Positions 8,198-16,233 of a DNA stretch of 43,210 nucleotides are shown here, piece by piece (position 1 is the first letter of the stretch; every line of letters begins with the position of its first letter). The notes below the pieces were generated by a model. The model saw only the letters and a program-made list of their open reading frames with translations. It was not told where the DNA came from and searched no databases. The DNA is from CAZNVB01 sp964651495 (lineage in GTDB: Bacteria > Acidobacteriota > Aminicenantia > Aminicenantales > UBA8522). The translations under genes were made by a program, and so were the position numbers. Location of the stretch: contig CAZYWP010000009.1 in the NCBI GenBank assembly GCA_964651495.1, forward strand, positions 1 through 43,210, written 5' to 3'.

Positions 8198-8389
8198 TCA
8201 GGAGATGTAGCCCAGCCCCTTGAGCTTTTTCTTGATCTCCTCTTCCGAGTCCGACTCCTCCAGCCGGCTGATCTCCTTCTCCAGGCAATGGGCGACGAAC
8301 TCCTCGGCCGAAGAATACCCGGCCAAGTGAGCGTATTTCTTGACTTTGGCGACCAAATCCTTGTCCAGCTTAACCTTCGCTTTACCCAT
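8198..8389 (-). CDS. Small ribbon-helix-helix-like protein
   Basis: A 63-residue protein with an AAGGAGGAGC ribosome-binding site directly before ATG 8389. Residues 3-42 (KVKLDKDLVAKVKKYAHLAG, then SSAEEFVAHCLEKEI) have the strand-helix-helix layout of ribbon-helix-helix DNA-binding proteins. The tail is acidic and ends in KKKLKGLGYIS, resembling the LxxLGYI ending often seen after sulfatase and alkaline-phosphatase domains. It starts 11 nt after the Tat-exported phosphatase gene. It could be a transcriptional regulator or an antitoxin-like protein, though no toxin partner is visible. It could also be a non-DNA-binding partner of the phosphatases. A longer open frame running upstream to 8566 lies over the phosphatase and is not used. 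Confidence 0.7.
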   Translation of the reverse strand: MGKAKVKLDKDLVAKVKKYAHLAGYSSAEEFVAHCLEKEISRLEESDSEEEIKKKLKGLGYIS

Positions 8390-8400
8390 AGCTCCTCCTT

Positions 8401-10383
8401 CTAAAAAACGGCCTCCCCGATCATCTCGGCCGGCTTGGGGATCCCAAAAACGCTGAGAATGGTGGCGGTGACGTCGTACAGGGCGGGTGAATCCGCTTTG
8501 ATTTCGCGGTTGGCGGCCAGGATGCCGGGAAGAATCTCCGGCGCGCCCATGTGGTCGCCGCTCCATTTTTCGCTGTTGTCCTCGAAGATTTCCTTGGGAA
8601 ACCGGCCCAGCGGCGAGCCCCAGGAAATCCGGTAGCCCTTGTTGAACCCGATGATGATATCGGGAGCGTGCTCGAGATGGGGCCCGCGGTAGACATCCCT
8701 GGCCACAAAAGCCCTCAGGACGGCCCGCTCGCCCGTTTTGGGGTCGACGGTCTGCTCGAGCTTGCTGGCGATCTCGCGGATCAGGTTTTCGCTGTCAGGC
8801 CCGGCGTTGACAATGCCCTCGGCTTCCCGGCCCCGCTGATTAATGTACAGTCCGTTGAGGCCGATCCCGTAAGCCCTGGTCCTCGCCCAGTCGGTGTTCT
8901 GGAAAAGCTCGCCCTCTTCCTGCCGGAAAGGATTGCGCAACCGGTGGTATCCGTTCTGGAGAAGCCAGGTGTTGAGGTTGAAGGCCCGGCGAAAGGGGTT
9001 GAACCCGTGGTCGGACATGACCAGGAGGACCGTATCCTTGCCGATGTTCTGCAGGGCGCGGTCGAGAATACGGTCGGCTGCGCCGTAGATGTTTTCGATG
9101 GTCCGGCCGTAGCGGGCGGCGAGCTGCGGGTCGTACAGGGGATGATTCTCGTCCAGCAGCCGCCAGAACATGTGCTGCCTCTGGTCGGTGCTCGAGACGT
9201 AATAAAAAAGCAAGCCCGAATCAAACCGGGAGAACTCATAATCGAAAAACCGTTCGCGCTCGCCCAGGATCATATCGTCCATCTCCAGGAATTCGCCCTC
9301 ATCCAGGACGTCGTTGTCCAACGCGCTGGTGTCCGCGGGAAGCCCTTTGGTAAAAAACGGCCCGAACTTTTTTTCCAGCTCCTGGGCGTAGCTCCCGGGG
9401 GTGGAAATGGGCATCACGGGGTCGGCCGGGTCGATGTTTATGGGCGTCACGTAGAGCTTGAAATGCGGCCGAATTTCTTTCAGGTAAAACATGCAGATGC
9501 CGCTCGCGCTCTGGGTGGGGATGAGGTCGAAATGGACGCGCTTCCAGCCGCTCCACTCCTTTTCCCGAAGCATAAATTCCTGGCCTTTAATGATAACCTT
9601 GGCGACGGGGTTGACAGGGTCGATGACCACCTGAAAGTCGATTTCACATTCCGGCCGGTCCTTTCTGAACGTGTTGATCGGACCCGGGAGCTTGGCTTCA
9701 ACTTTATTCCCGATCACATAGACCTGGTGCATGCGTCCGCCGCCGACGGTCTCGTTGATCTCGGTTGGCTGGGTCGTGTAGAAGTTGAAAATTCCGTAGG
9801 ATCCCTTGATATCCGGCGTGCCCATCCCCGATAAAGTTTTTTGTCTGCTGGGCACGGGGGGGTAATTGGAGGGCATTTTGAAGACCGTGGCGGGAATGTC
9901 GTGCTCTTCGAGAATCTGCCAGAAGGCTTTTCCCCGGATCAGGTTTTTGACTTCGCCGCCGCGCAGAGGCAGGACGATGTCGCCGAGCTTGAGCGTGGTC
10001 TTGGCTTCCGTCGTCAAAGAGGCTGAAAACACCGGTATGTACGTCTGTGGGTCCCGGTGCATGAAGTCGAAGATGCCGTGTCCGCCCGGGTCGGTGCCGG
10101 TGATAAAGTTTGACCAGGCGACCGGACTCTGCGGCGGGAGGCTGGTGCGGAGCGGCCGGAAGCCGCCCGAGCTGATGAGCCGGTGGAAGGCGGGCATTTT
10201 GCCCTCGTCCAGCCATCGCTTCAGCAGACGCGGGTCCATCCCGTCAAACCCGAGGACGAGGACCTTCGTTTCTGTCGCTTTTCGGCCCAGGGCCCGCAAG
10301 AGGGGAGGCCCGCTTCCCAGAGCAAAAACAGAAGAAGCGGCGAGGCCGTATTTGAGGAATTCACGTCTGTTCATGGATGTCAT
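8401..10383 (-). CDS. Tat-exported alkaline phosphatase family protein (type I phosphodiesterase/NPP-like)
   Basis: A 660-residue member of the alkaline phosphatase superfamily. The N-terminus MTSMNRREFLKYG carries a twin-arginine signal, so the protein is folded before export to the periplasm. Visible two-metal site elements are VLVLGFDGMD (D47), the nucleophile serine in SPVAWSNFITG (S86), TDQRQHMFWRLLDENHP in the middle, VMSDHGF, and a late WSGDHMG histidine region. The start ATG 10383 overlaps the upstream stop as ATGA; ATG 10374 is an alternative that keeps the Tat motif. Substrates of the family include phosphodiesters, phospholipid head groups and glycan phosphoglycerol; none can be assigned. 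It is a paralogue of the next two genes upstream. Confidence 0.88.
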   Translation of the reverse strand: MTSMNRREFLKYGLAASSVFALGSGPPLLRALGRKATETKVLVLGFDGMDPRLLKRWLDEGKMPAFHRLISSGGFRPLRTSLPPQSPVAWSNFITGTDPGGHGIFDFMHRDPQTYIPVFSASLTTEAKTTLKLGDIVLPLRGGEVKNLIRGKAFWQILEEHDIPATVFKMPSNYPPVPSRQKTLSGMGTPDIKGSYGIFNFYTTQPTEINETVGGGRMHQVYVIGNKVEAKLPGPINTFRKDRPECEIDFQVVIDPVNPVAKVIIKGQEFMLREKEWSGWKRVHFDLIPTQSASGICMFYLKEIRPHFKLYVTPINIDPADPVMPISTPGSYAQELEKKFGPFFTKGLPADTSALDNDVLDEGEFLEMDDMILGERERFFDYEFSRFDSGLLFYYVSSTDQRQHMFWRLLDENHPLYDPQLAARYGRTIENIYGAADRILDRALQNIGKDTVLLVMSDHGFNPFRRAFNLNTWLLQNGYHRLRNPFRQEEGELFQNTDWARTRAYGIGLNGLYINQRGREAEGIVNAGPDSENLIREIASKLEQTVDPKTGERAVLRAFVARDVYRGPHLEHAPDIIIGFNKGYRISWGSPLGRFPKEIFEDNSEKWSGDHMGAPEILPGILAANREIKADSPALYDVTATILSVFGIPKPAEMIGEAVF

Positions 10384-12527
10384 TTTTTCTTCCCTTTGCC
10401 TGGAAGAGGCGCCGCCGATCCCCCGACGAGCGGACGGCCGTCCATGTGGCCGGGCACCGGGAGTCCAAATAAAGTCAGAACCGTCGGTGCAATATCCATA
10501 ATGGACGGCGTTTTGGAGTTGATCTTCCGGCTGAAAAAGAAGACGCCGGGGACATGCCCCGGGTCGATGCAGTGGTCGCCGCTCCAGGCCTTGATGTTAT
10601 CGTCGAAGACCGTGGCGTTCGCTTTTCCCGTCACCGAATCCCACGACGCCCGGTAGCCTTGATTGTAGCCGATAATCAGGTCGGGAGCGTTGTCCCGGTA
10701 GGGGCCGGAATAGATCCGGTCCCGGTCATAGACCTCGGTGATAGCGATCTCTCCTGTCGAGTCGTCACGCAGCCCGCGCAGCCGGCGGATGAGCTCGGCC
10801 TTGAGCGATCGGGCCTCTTCACCGGCCGCTACGGTTCCCCTTGCCTCCCTTCCTCTCTGGTTGATGTAGAGACCTCCGAGGCCCAGCGCATAGGCCCTGG
10901 TCGAGTCCCAGTCCACATCCCTGAACCACTCTCCGCTCTCGGTCTTTCCTTCCTTCAAGAGCAGGTAGCCATTGAGATAGAGCCAGGAGTTGAGGTTGAC
11001 GCCGCGGCGGAAGGATTTGAACCCGTGGTCGGACATGACGATCAGGGCGCTTCGGCCGTCGAGCTTTGACCGGACCTTGCCGATAAGCGCGTCCATTTTG
11101 CGGTAGAGGTCCTCGATGACCCCGGCGCCGAGCTCAGTCGGCGCAGTTTTCCGGGCCGGATGGCGCTCGTCCAGATAACGCCAGAACATGTGCTGGATGC
11201 TGTCGGTCGTCTCGAAGACGCAGACGACGGCGCCCTTTTTGGTCTTGTCCAAAGCATTGAAGAGCATCGCTTCCCACTCCCGGTGGTTCGAGTAGGTCAG
11301 CTCCAGAAATGGCCCTTCTCCGAGGGCGCCCTCATTCAACGCCCAGGTGTCATTGGCTTCGCCGAGAGTGATAAAGCTGCCCAGAAGCTTGCTGAGATAG
11401 ACCGAGTAGATAAAAGGATGGGAGATGGGAAGGGCCGGCTTCTCGGGGTCGATGTTCAGGGGCGTCATGTACATCTCGAAATGGGGCTCGAGCGAGGAGA
11501 CATAGAACCTGGCGATGGCTTTGACCCTCATCCCCAGCCCTGGCCGGAAAACGAGCCTGACCCAGGGCGAAAACTCGCCTTTCCGGAGGGATATCTGCTG
11601 TCCGGAAAACCGGAGCTGGACCCTGCCTGCGGGGCGGTCGATGGCAATGCTGAGGGGGATACGAATCTCCGCGCCGGTCTTAAGCATCGTGTTCTCGGGG
11701 CCCGAGATATAGGTCTCGATGCGGTCGGATCGAGCTTCGACCGGAACGGCCACTCCGCCCTCAAGTTTTTGGATTTTAGCCTGGTCTGTGGTGTAAAAAG
11801 CAAATGTACCCTGGCTTCCCTTGAGGTCGGGTGCGCACATGCCGGAGAGCAGATGCCCGGCAAATTTTTCCGGAGGAAAGGTGATGGGGACTCTCAGGAT
11901 GGTGCTGAAGACGCCCGCCTCGCCCAGGATTTTCCAGAACGGCACGCTTTTTCTCATCCCCCTGATCTCCGGCTTAGACAGGGGGAAGCTGTATTTTCCG
12001 ATGGACAGGACTCTCTTTGGCTTCCCGATATAGGCGGAAGAGAGATTCGGCAGGTAAGCCTTGGGGTCGCGGCTGAGAAAGTCGAAAATATTGTGCTTGG
12101 AGGGCTCCGACCCGGTCATGAAGGACGACCAGGCGACCGGCGAGATCGCCGGCGTGGTCGTCTGCAGCCGGGCGTAGGTCCCTTCACTTTTGAGCTTGGA
12201 GAGATGCGGCAGCTTACCCTCGGCCATGAATTTTTCGGCCAGGGAGGGCTCGAGGCCGTCCAGCCCGATGATGACCATTCGATCAATGAGGGCGCCCTTG
12301 AGCGACCGCCTGCCTTTGATTGTCCTGAGCAACAGCCGGAAGGGCCAGGAGAATAAGGAAAAGACAGCAAGGAAGAAGGTGAGGAATAGGACGAGAAAGG
12401 AAGACAGAAAGGCAAACCCGGCGCCGGGGCCGATATAAGCCGCCGCGGGAAGGGCGAGGCCGAGGGCGCAGCCGAAAACAAGAAGAGCCCTCGCTCTGCC
12501 CGTTGGAGGAAATCCTGGCGCGATCAT
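10380..12527 (-). CDS. Membrane-anchored alkaline phosphatase family protein
   Basis: A 715-residue paralogue of the neighbouring Tat-exported enzyme. The N-terminus has a hydrophobic stretch (about 12-30) ending in PAAAYIGPGAG, then a longer hydrophobic helix (about 37-67), so the catalytic part is probably tethered at the periplasmic face. The YI-GPG-G motif followed by a hydrophobic helix recurs in membrane proteins of envelope-modification clusters. Active-site elements are MVIIGLDGLEP (D90), SPVAWSSFMTG (S129 as nucleophile), TDSIQHMFWRYLDERHP, VMSDHGF and WSGDHCIDPG. It begins 4 nt after the stop of the upstream phosphatase and overlaps the downstream one by 4 nt, so the three are translated together. 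Confidence 0.87.
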   Translation of the reverse strand: MIAPGFPPTGRARALLVFGCALGLALPAAAYIGPGAGFAFLSSFLVLFLTFFLAVFSLFSWPFRLLLRTIKGRRSLKGALIDRMVIIGLDGLEPSLAEKFMAEGKLPHLSKLKSEGTYARLQTTTPAISPVAWSSFMTGSEPSKHNIFDFLSRDPKAYLPNLSSAYIGKPKRVLSIGKYSFPLSKPEIRGMRKSVPFWKILGEAGVFSTILRVPITFPPEKFAGHLLSGMCAPDLKGSQGTFAFYTTDQAKIQKLEGGVAVPVEARSDRIETYISGPENTMLKTGAEIRIPLSIAIDRPAGRVQLRFSGQQISLRKGEFSPWVRLVFRPGLGMRVKAIARFYVSSLEPHFEMYMTPLNIDPEKPALPISHPFIYSVYLSKLLGSFITLGEANDTWALNEGALGEGPFLELTYSNHREWEAMLFNALDKTKKGAVVCVFETTDSIQHMFWRYLDERHPARKTAPTELGAGVIEDLYRKMDALIGKVRSKLDGRSALIVMSDHGFKSFRRGVNLNSWLYLNGYLLLKEGKTESGEWFRDVDWDSTRAYALGLGGLYINQRGREARGTVAAGEEARSLKAELIRRLRGLRDDSTGEIAITEVYDRDRIYSGPYRDNAPDLIIGYNQGYRASWDSVTGKANATVFDDNIKAWSGDHCIDPGHVPGVFFFSRKINSKTPSIMDIAPTVLTLFGLPVPGHMDGRPLVGGSAAPLPGKGKKK

Positions 12528-12531
12528 CTGA

Positions 12532-13833
12532 TCAATGATAATCCTCCAGGATCAGGGAAGCAAGGCTGCGGATGGCCAGGTCTTCGCCGGCCGGCCGGCC
12601 GGCCCAGAAGAAGGCGTCATCCCAGGTATGCATGCCCTGAAGAGAGGTCCGGCCGAAGATCTCTTTTTTCTTGACCGAACCCTTGAGGTCAAAACCCGGC
12701 TCGGAGACGACGAGAAGGTCCGGCCCCTTGGAGACCAGCGGACCCGTGTACACCTCAGCGGCGTCAAAGACCCGGCGGATGACCCTTTTCCCCTCGAACT
12801 CGAGGCGCCCCAATTTCTCCGCGATCTCTCTTTTCAGGGCTCCGCGGTCGGCTTCGAAGACCACTCCTCTCGGAAAACGCCCCTGCATGTTCAGGTAGAT
12901 CCGGCTGGGGTCGAGGGCGAAAGCCGCGCTTTCCGGGGCGATGTCCTCCAGCCCTTGCGGCACTGCGGCGGTGAATTTGAGATAACCCTCCTTCTCCAGC
13001 CAGGCGTTGAGATAGACCTCCTCATCGATCCGGCAGAATCCATGGTCGGAAAGGAGATAGAGGCCTTTGTCTCCGCCCGTCAGCTCGCGGAAGGACAGGA
13101 CGATTGTCTTCAATATTTCATCGATCTTACGGTAGTAATCCAGAAATCTGATATGGTGGGGATGGTCTTCCTGCTCGCAGGCGTTCCAGAGGAAATGGTG
13201 CAGCCTGTCCGTGCCGGTGACGACGAACTCAAAGTAGTCCCAGTCCTGCGGCCAAAAATATTCAAGAGCCTTTTTCCGGCCGGCGAGAGTGGCTTCCAGC
13301 TCCCGCCAGAGAAAATCGACATCGTCCCTGGCTTTGAGAGTATCGATGTCGACCCGATACCCCATGCGTTCGAGAGGGGCCTGGAGTGACTGAGGATAGA
13401 CTCCCTTCGCCAGCTCGAGGGCCACAAAACCGGAGATGAGGATGCCGTTGATAGGCCGCGCCGGGTAGGTCGAGGGCTGGTTGATGACGATGCATCTTTT
13501 TCCCCGCTGACCGAGCACATCCCAAAATGTCTCGGTCTTGAGGTCATGGAAATTGGGAAAACGGAGGGCATAAGAACCGGGCTTGAGGTCGGTAAACCCG
13601 AATATGCCATGGGTCCCCGAGTCCGTGCCGGTCATGAAATCCGTCCAGCTCACGGCCGAAATCTCGGGCAGGCTGGCCTTGAGCCGGTGCAGGTGACCGG
13701 AGCCGATGAGTTGAGCCATGAAGGGCATGACTTCCCGGCGGGCCAATTCGCGGAGCAGGGAATAGGGGACACCGTCCAGCCCGATCACGCAGACGCGCGA
13801 CCGGTTGTTCTTTATCTTTTTGAAGAGCGCCAT
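12532..13833 (-). CDS. Alkaline phosphatase family protein without signal peptide
   Basis: A 433-residue shorter paralogue. It begins MALFKKIKNNRSRVCVIGLDG with no signal peptide or membrane helix, so it is predicted to be cytoplasmic. Metal-site aspartate D20 lies in VIGLDG, the nucleophile position is S59 in ISAVSWTDFMTG, and TGTDRLHHFLW, LLSDHGF and LQGMHTWDDAFF supply the remaining metal ligands. It lacks the roughly 200-residue insertion seen in its two neighbours between the nucleophile and the central TDxxxH motif. The gene is first in the operon. No Shine-Dalgarno sequence precedes ATG 13833, and a TGCTATAAT promoter lies so close that the mRNA would have a 5-6 nt leader. Confidence 0.85.
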   Translation of the reverse strand: MALFKKIKNNRSRVCVIGLDGVPYSLLRELARREVMPFMAQLIGSGHLHRLKASLPEISAVSWTDFMTGTDSGTHGIFGFTDLKPGSYALRFPNFHDLKTETFWDVLGQRGKRCIVINQPSTYPARPINGILISGFVALELAKGVYPQSLQAPLERMGYRVDIDTLKARDDVDFLWRELEATLAGRKKALEYFWPQDWDYFEFVVTGTDRLHHFLWNACEQEDHPHHIRFLDYYRKIDEILKTIVLSFRELTGGDKGLYLLSDHGFCRIDEEVYLNAWLEKEGYLKFTAAVPQGLEDIAPESAAFALDPSRIYLNMQGRFPRGVVFEADRGALKREIAEKLGRLEFEGKRVIRRVFDAAEVYTGPLVSKGPDLLVVSEPGFDLKGSVKKKEIFGRTSLQGMHTWDDAFFWAGRPAGEDLAIRSLASLILEDYH

Positions 13834-13844
13834 TAAAGCCAGCT

Positions 13845-13853
13845 ATTATAGCA
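13845..13853 (-). promoter_or_regulatory. Extended -10 promoter of the phosphatase operon
   Basis: TGCTATAAT on the minus strand (13853-13845) is a perfect extended -10 element; no good -35 box stands 16-18 nt upstream. Transcription would start near 13838-13839, about 5 nt before the ATG at 13833, implying a leaderless mRNA. Confidence 0.6.
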
Positions 13854-13892
13854 CAACTCCGGTTCCACTCGGGGGCGGGGTCAAGGGGATTT

Positions 13893-16007
13893 TTATCCCA
13901 GAATGATCCGGGCGTCGACGATTTTGCAGCCTTTTCCCTTTTCGTACACGAGGAGCGGGTTGATGTCCAGCTCCCGGATTTCCCCGAAGTCGACGACAAG
14001 CTGGGAGAGCCTTTTCAGGCAGTCGGCGATGGCCTCGACATCGTAGGCCGGGCCCCCCCGAAAGCGATCCAGGATCTTGTAGGTTTTGGTCCTTTTAATC
14101 ATCGTCAGGGCAGAGTATTCGCGAATAGGGGCCAGACGGAATGTCACGTCCTCGAGAGCTTCGACATAGATTCCCCCCAGGCCGAACATCAGGATGGGGC
14201 CGAACTGAGGGTCCCTGTTCATGCCCAGGATGATCTCCTTCCCGGCCGGGGCCATCTCTTCCAGGGTCATGCCGACGATCCGGGCGTCGCGCTTATGGCG
14301 GAGGACGCTGGCGCAGATTTCGCCATAGGCCTGTCTCACCTCCGCCGCATCCTTGAGGTCAAGCCGGACTCCGCCGTAGTCGAATTTGTGCACGATATCC
14401 GGCGAGGCGATTTTCAGGACGACGGGAAACCCGATCTCCTCGGCCGCCCGGGCCGCTTCCTGCTCATCCCGGACCAGGCATGCCTGGATGACCGGGAAGC
14501 CGTAAGCCCGGAGGACATCGTAGGCCTCCGGCTCGAGCAGGAACTGCCGGTCTTCCTTCCGGGCCGCGGCGATAATGGCCTTCACTTTAGCCCTATCTAC
14601 CCGGAATTTCTTGACCCCCGTTTGTGGACGCTCGAGCCAACCGGTGAATTTGGCCATTTCCGAGAGGACCCTCGCCACGGACTCGGGAAAGCGATAGTAG
14701 GGTATGCCGCCGGCCTCGAGGATGGCGATGCCTTCGGAGACATCATAGAGGCTGAGCAGGCAGCAGACCACGGGTTTCTGGAACGCCCTGGCCACCTTGA
14801 CGATGGCCGCGGCGATTTCTTTCACCCTGGTGAAAGCTGTGGGAGTCAGGATGACAATGGCCGAGTGGATTCTTGTGTCCTTGAGAACTGCCCTAAGCGC
14901 GGCTTCATACTGCTCGGCTTGGGCTTCGGCCACGAGGTCGACCGGGTTGTTCAGGCTGGCCGTCTGCGGCAGGACTTTCTTGAGCGTTCTGATCGTCGGC
15001 GGGCTCAGGGACGGGATGTTGAGCCCGTTCCGGATGCAGGAGTCGGTGGCCAGGATGCCGGGGCCGCCGGAGTTGGTGACGATGGCCACGTTTCGGCCTT
15101 TGGGAAGGGGCTGGGTGGAGAACGCTTTGACGTAGTCGAAGAGCTCCTCCATGGTATCGACGCGGCGGACGCCGCTCTGGTCGAAGATGGCGTCATAGAC
15201 CTTGTCGGACCCGGCCAGCGATCCTGTATGTGAAGAGGCGGCCCGGGCGCCGGCCAGGGTCCGGCCGGCCTTGAGGGCGATGATCGGCTTGGGATGCGCC
15301 CGGGAGCTCGTGATTTCGCGGGCGATGTCCATGAATTTGCGGCCGTCGACGAGGTCCTCGAGATACATCAGGATGACGTCGGTCTTGGGGTCGGACTGGA
15401 GATACCGCAGGAGCTCGTTTTCGCCCACCCCGGCCTTGTTCCCCATGCTGATGAACTTGGAGAACCCGATGTTAGCCTCCTTGGCGTAATCCAGGACAGC
15501 GACGCAGAGGGCGCCGCTTTGCGAGACGAAGGCGATATTGCCTTCTTTGGGCATCCGGGTGCCGAAGGTGGCATTCATGGACGAGCTGGAATCCGTGTTG
15601 ATTACCCCCAGACAGTTGGGTCCGACGAGCGTGATCTTATGCCTCCGCATGATGCCCTGAACCCGGCGCTCCAATTCAACCCCCTCGCCGCCGATTTCCT
15701 TGAACCCGGCGGAGATAATAATGGCTCCTCTGATTCCCTTCTTTCCGCAGTCGTCAAGCACAGCGGGGACCAGGCGGCTGGGGACGACGACAACGGCCAG
15801 GTCGACCTCATCGGGGACCTTCAGGACGCTGGGATAGGCCTTGATGCCCAGTACTCCGTCCGCTTTCGGGTTGACCGGAAAGATGATGCCCTGGTAGCGG
15901 CTGCCGAGAAGGTTGGCCAGCAGCGACTGCCCCACGCTTCCGGGCTGGCGCGATGCCCCGATCAGCGCGATAGACTTGGGGTAAAAAATGGAGTCCAGGT
16001 TGTCCAT
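13893..16007 (-). CDS. ADP-forming acetate/acyl-CoA synthetase (alpha-beta fusion)
   Basis: A 704-residue fused acyl-CoA synthetase of the NDP-forming type, which converts acyl-CoA, ADP and phosphate to acid, CoA and ATP. Residues about 1-130 are the CoA-binding Rossmann domain (SIALIGASRQPGSVGQSLL). Residues about 150-460 are the two flavodoxin-like ligase domains: SQSGALCVAVLDYA, and SSHTGSLAGSD, where H260 is the expected phosphohistidine, then VTNSGGPGILATD. Residues about 480-704 are an ATP-grasp domain (GFPVVLKIASPDIVHK, ending LDINPLLVYEKGKG). The order alpha then beta is the common fused arrangement. It probably recovers ATP during amino-acid or sugar fermentation. Its start lies inside an overlapping small ORF. 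Confidence 0.93.
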   Translation of the reverse strand: MDNLDSIFYPKSIALIGASRQPGSVGQSLLANLLGSRYQGIIFPVNPKADGVLGIKAYPSVLKVPDEVDLAVVVVPSRLVPAVLDDCGKKGIRGAIIISAGFKEIGGEGVELERRVQGIMRRHKITLVGPNCLGVINTDSSSSMNATFGTRMPKEGNIAFVSQSGALCVAVLDYAKEANIGFSKFISMGNKAGVGENELLRYLQSDPKTDVILMYLEDLVDGRKFMDIAREITSSRAHPKPIIALKAGRTLAGARAASSHTGSLAGSDKVYDAIFDQSGVRRVDTMEELFDYVKAFSTQPLPKGRNVAIVTNSGGPGILATDSCIRNGLNIPSLSPPTIRTLKKVLPQTASLNNPVDLVAEAQAEQYEAALRAVLKDTRIHSAIVILTPTAFTRVKEIAAAIVKVARAFQKPVVCCLLSLYDVSEGIAILEAGGIPYYRFPESVARVLSEMAKFTGWLERPQTGVKKFRVDRAKVKAIIAAARKEDRQFLLEPEAYDVLRAYGFPVIQACLVRDEQEAARAAEEIGFPVVLKIASPDIVHKFDYGGVRLDLKDAAEVRQAYGEICASVLRHKRDARIVGMTLEEMAPAGKEIILGMNRDPQFGPILMFGLGGIYVEALEDVTFRLAPIREYSALTMIKRTKTYKILDRFRGGPAYDVEAIADCLKRLSQLVVDFGEIRELDINPLLVYEKGKGCKIVDARIILG

Positions 16008-16135
16008 TTTCTATTTCCTGTCCTGTCCAGCCGGCTTGCCTCCTGGGTAAAATAGATTGCAGTCACTCTGCCGGCCATCTCGTTCGAGAATTTTTTCCTG
16101 GTGGCAACTTTAACGTCTTTGCTCGGCGTTTCCAT
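15962..16135 (-). CDS. 57-codon ORF upstream of and overlapping the acyl-CoA synthetase gene
   Basis: This short frame begins METPSKDVKVATRKKFSNEM and ends at a TGA 46 nt inside the synthetase gene, in another frame. It has good expression signals: AAAGGAGC sits 6 nt before its ATG, and a consensus-like promoter lies about 25 nt upstream. The peptide is basic in its first half and resembles nothing I recognise. It could be a leader peptide whose translation controls the synthetase start, a small protein of its own, or the displaced N-terminus of the synthetase after a sequencing frameshift. The synthetase's own CoA-binding domain is complete, which speaks against the last. Confidence 0.4.
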   Translation of the reverse strand: METPSKDVKVATRKKFSNEMAGRVTAIYFTQEASRLDRTGNRKWTTWTPFFTPSLSR

Positions 16136-16159
16136 AAGAACGCTCCTTTCGACTTGTTC

Positions 16160-16188
16160 ATTCTACAGGAAAGATATCTGCTTCTCAA
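16160..16188 (-). promoter_or_regulatory. Sigma-70-type promoter of the acyl-CoA synthetase unit
   Basis: On the minus strand TTGAGA (16188-16183), a 17-nt spacer and TAGAAT (16165-16160). The start would be near 16153, giving an 18-nt leader with AAAGGAGC before the small ORF at 16135. Confidence 0.65.
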
Positions 16189-16233
16189 CGGAAGACAAAC
16201 ACCCGACATGGCTGATACGGACCCGTCGGCCGC

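Noticed and set aside
7942..13836. Several long open frames on the plus strand opposite the phosphatase genes (for example 8551-9834, 11160-12356, 12535-13389)
   Set aside because: They mirror genuine genes, lack ribosome-binding sites and read as low-complexity Gly/Asp/Arg-rich protein, typical shadows in GC-rich DNA.
13886..13899. GGGAT-TTTT-ATCCC palindrome over the acyl-CoA synthetase stop as a terminator
   Set aside because: The stem is only 5 bp and no T-run follows on the minus strand.
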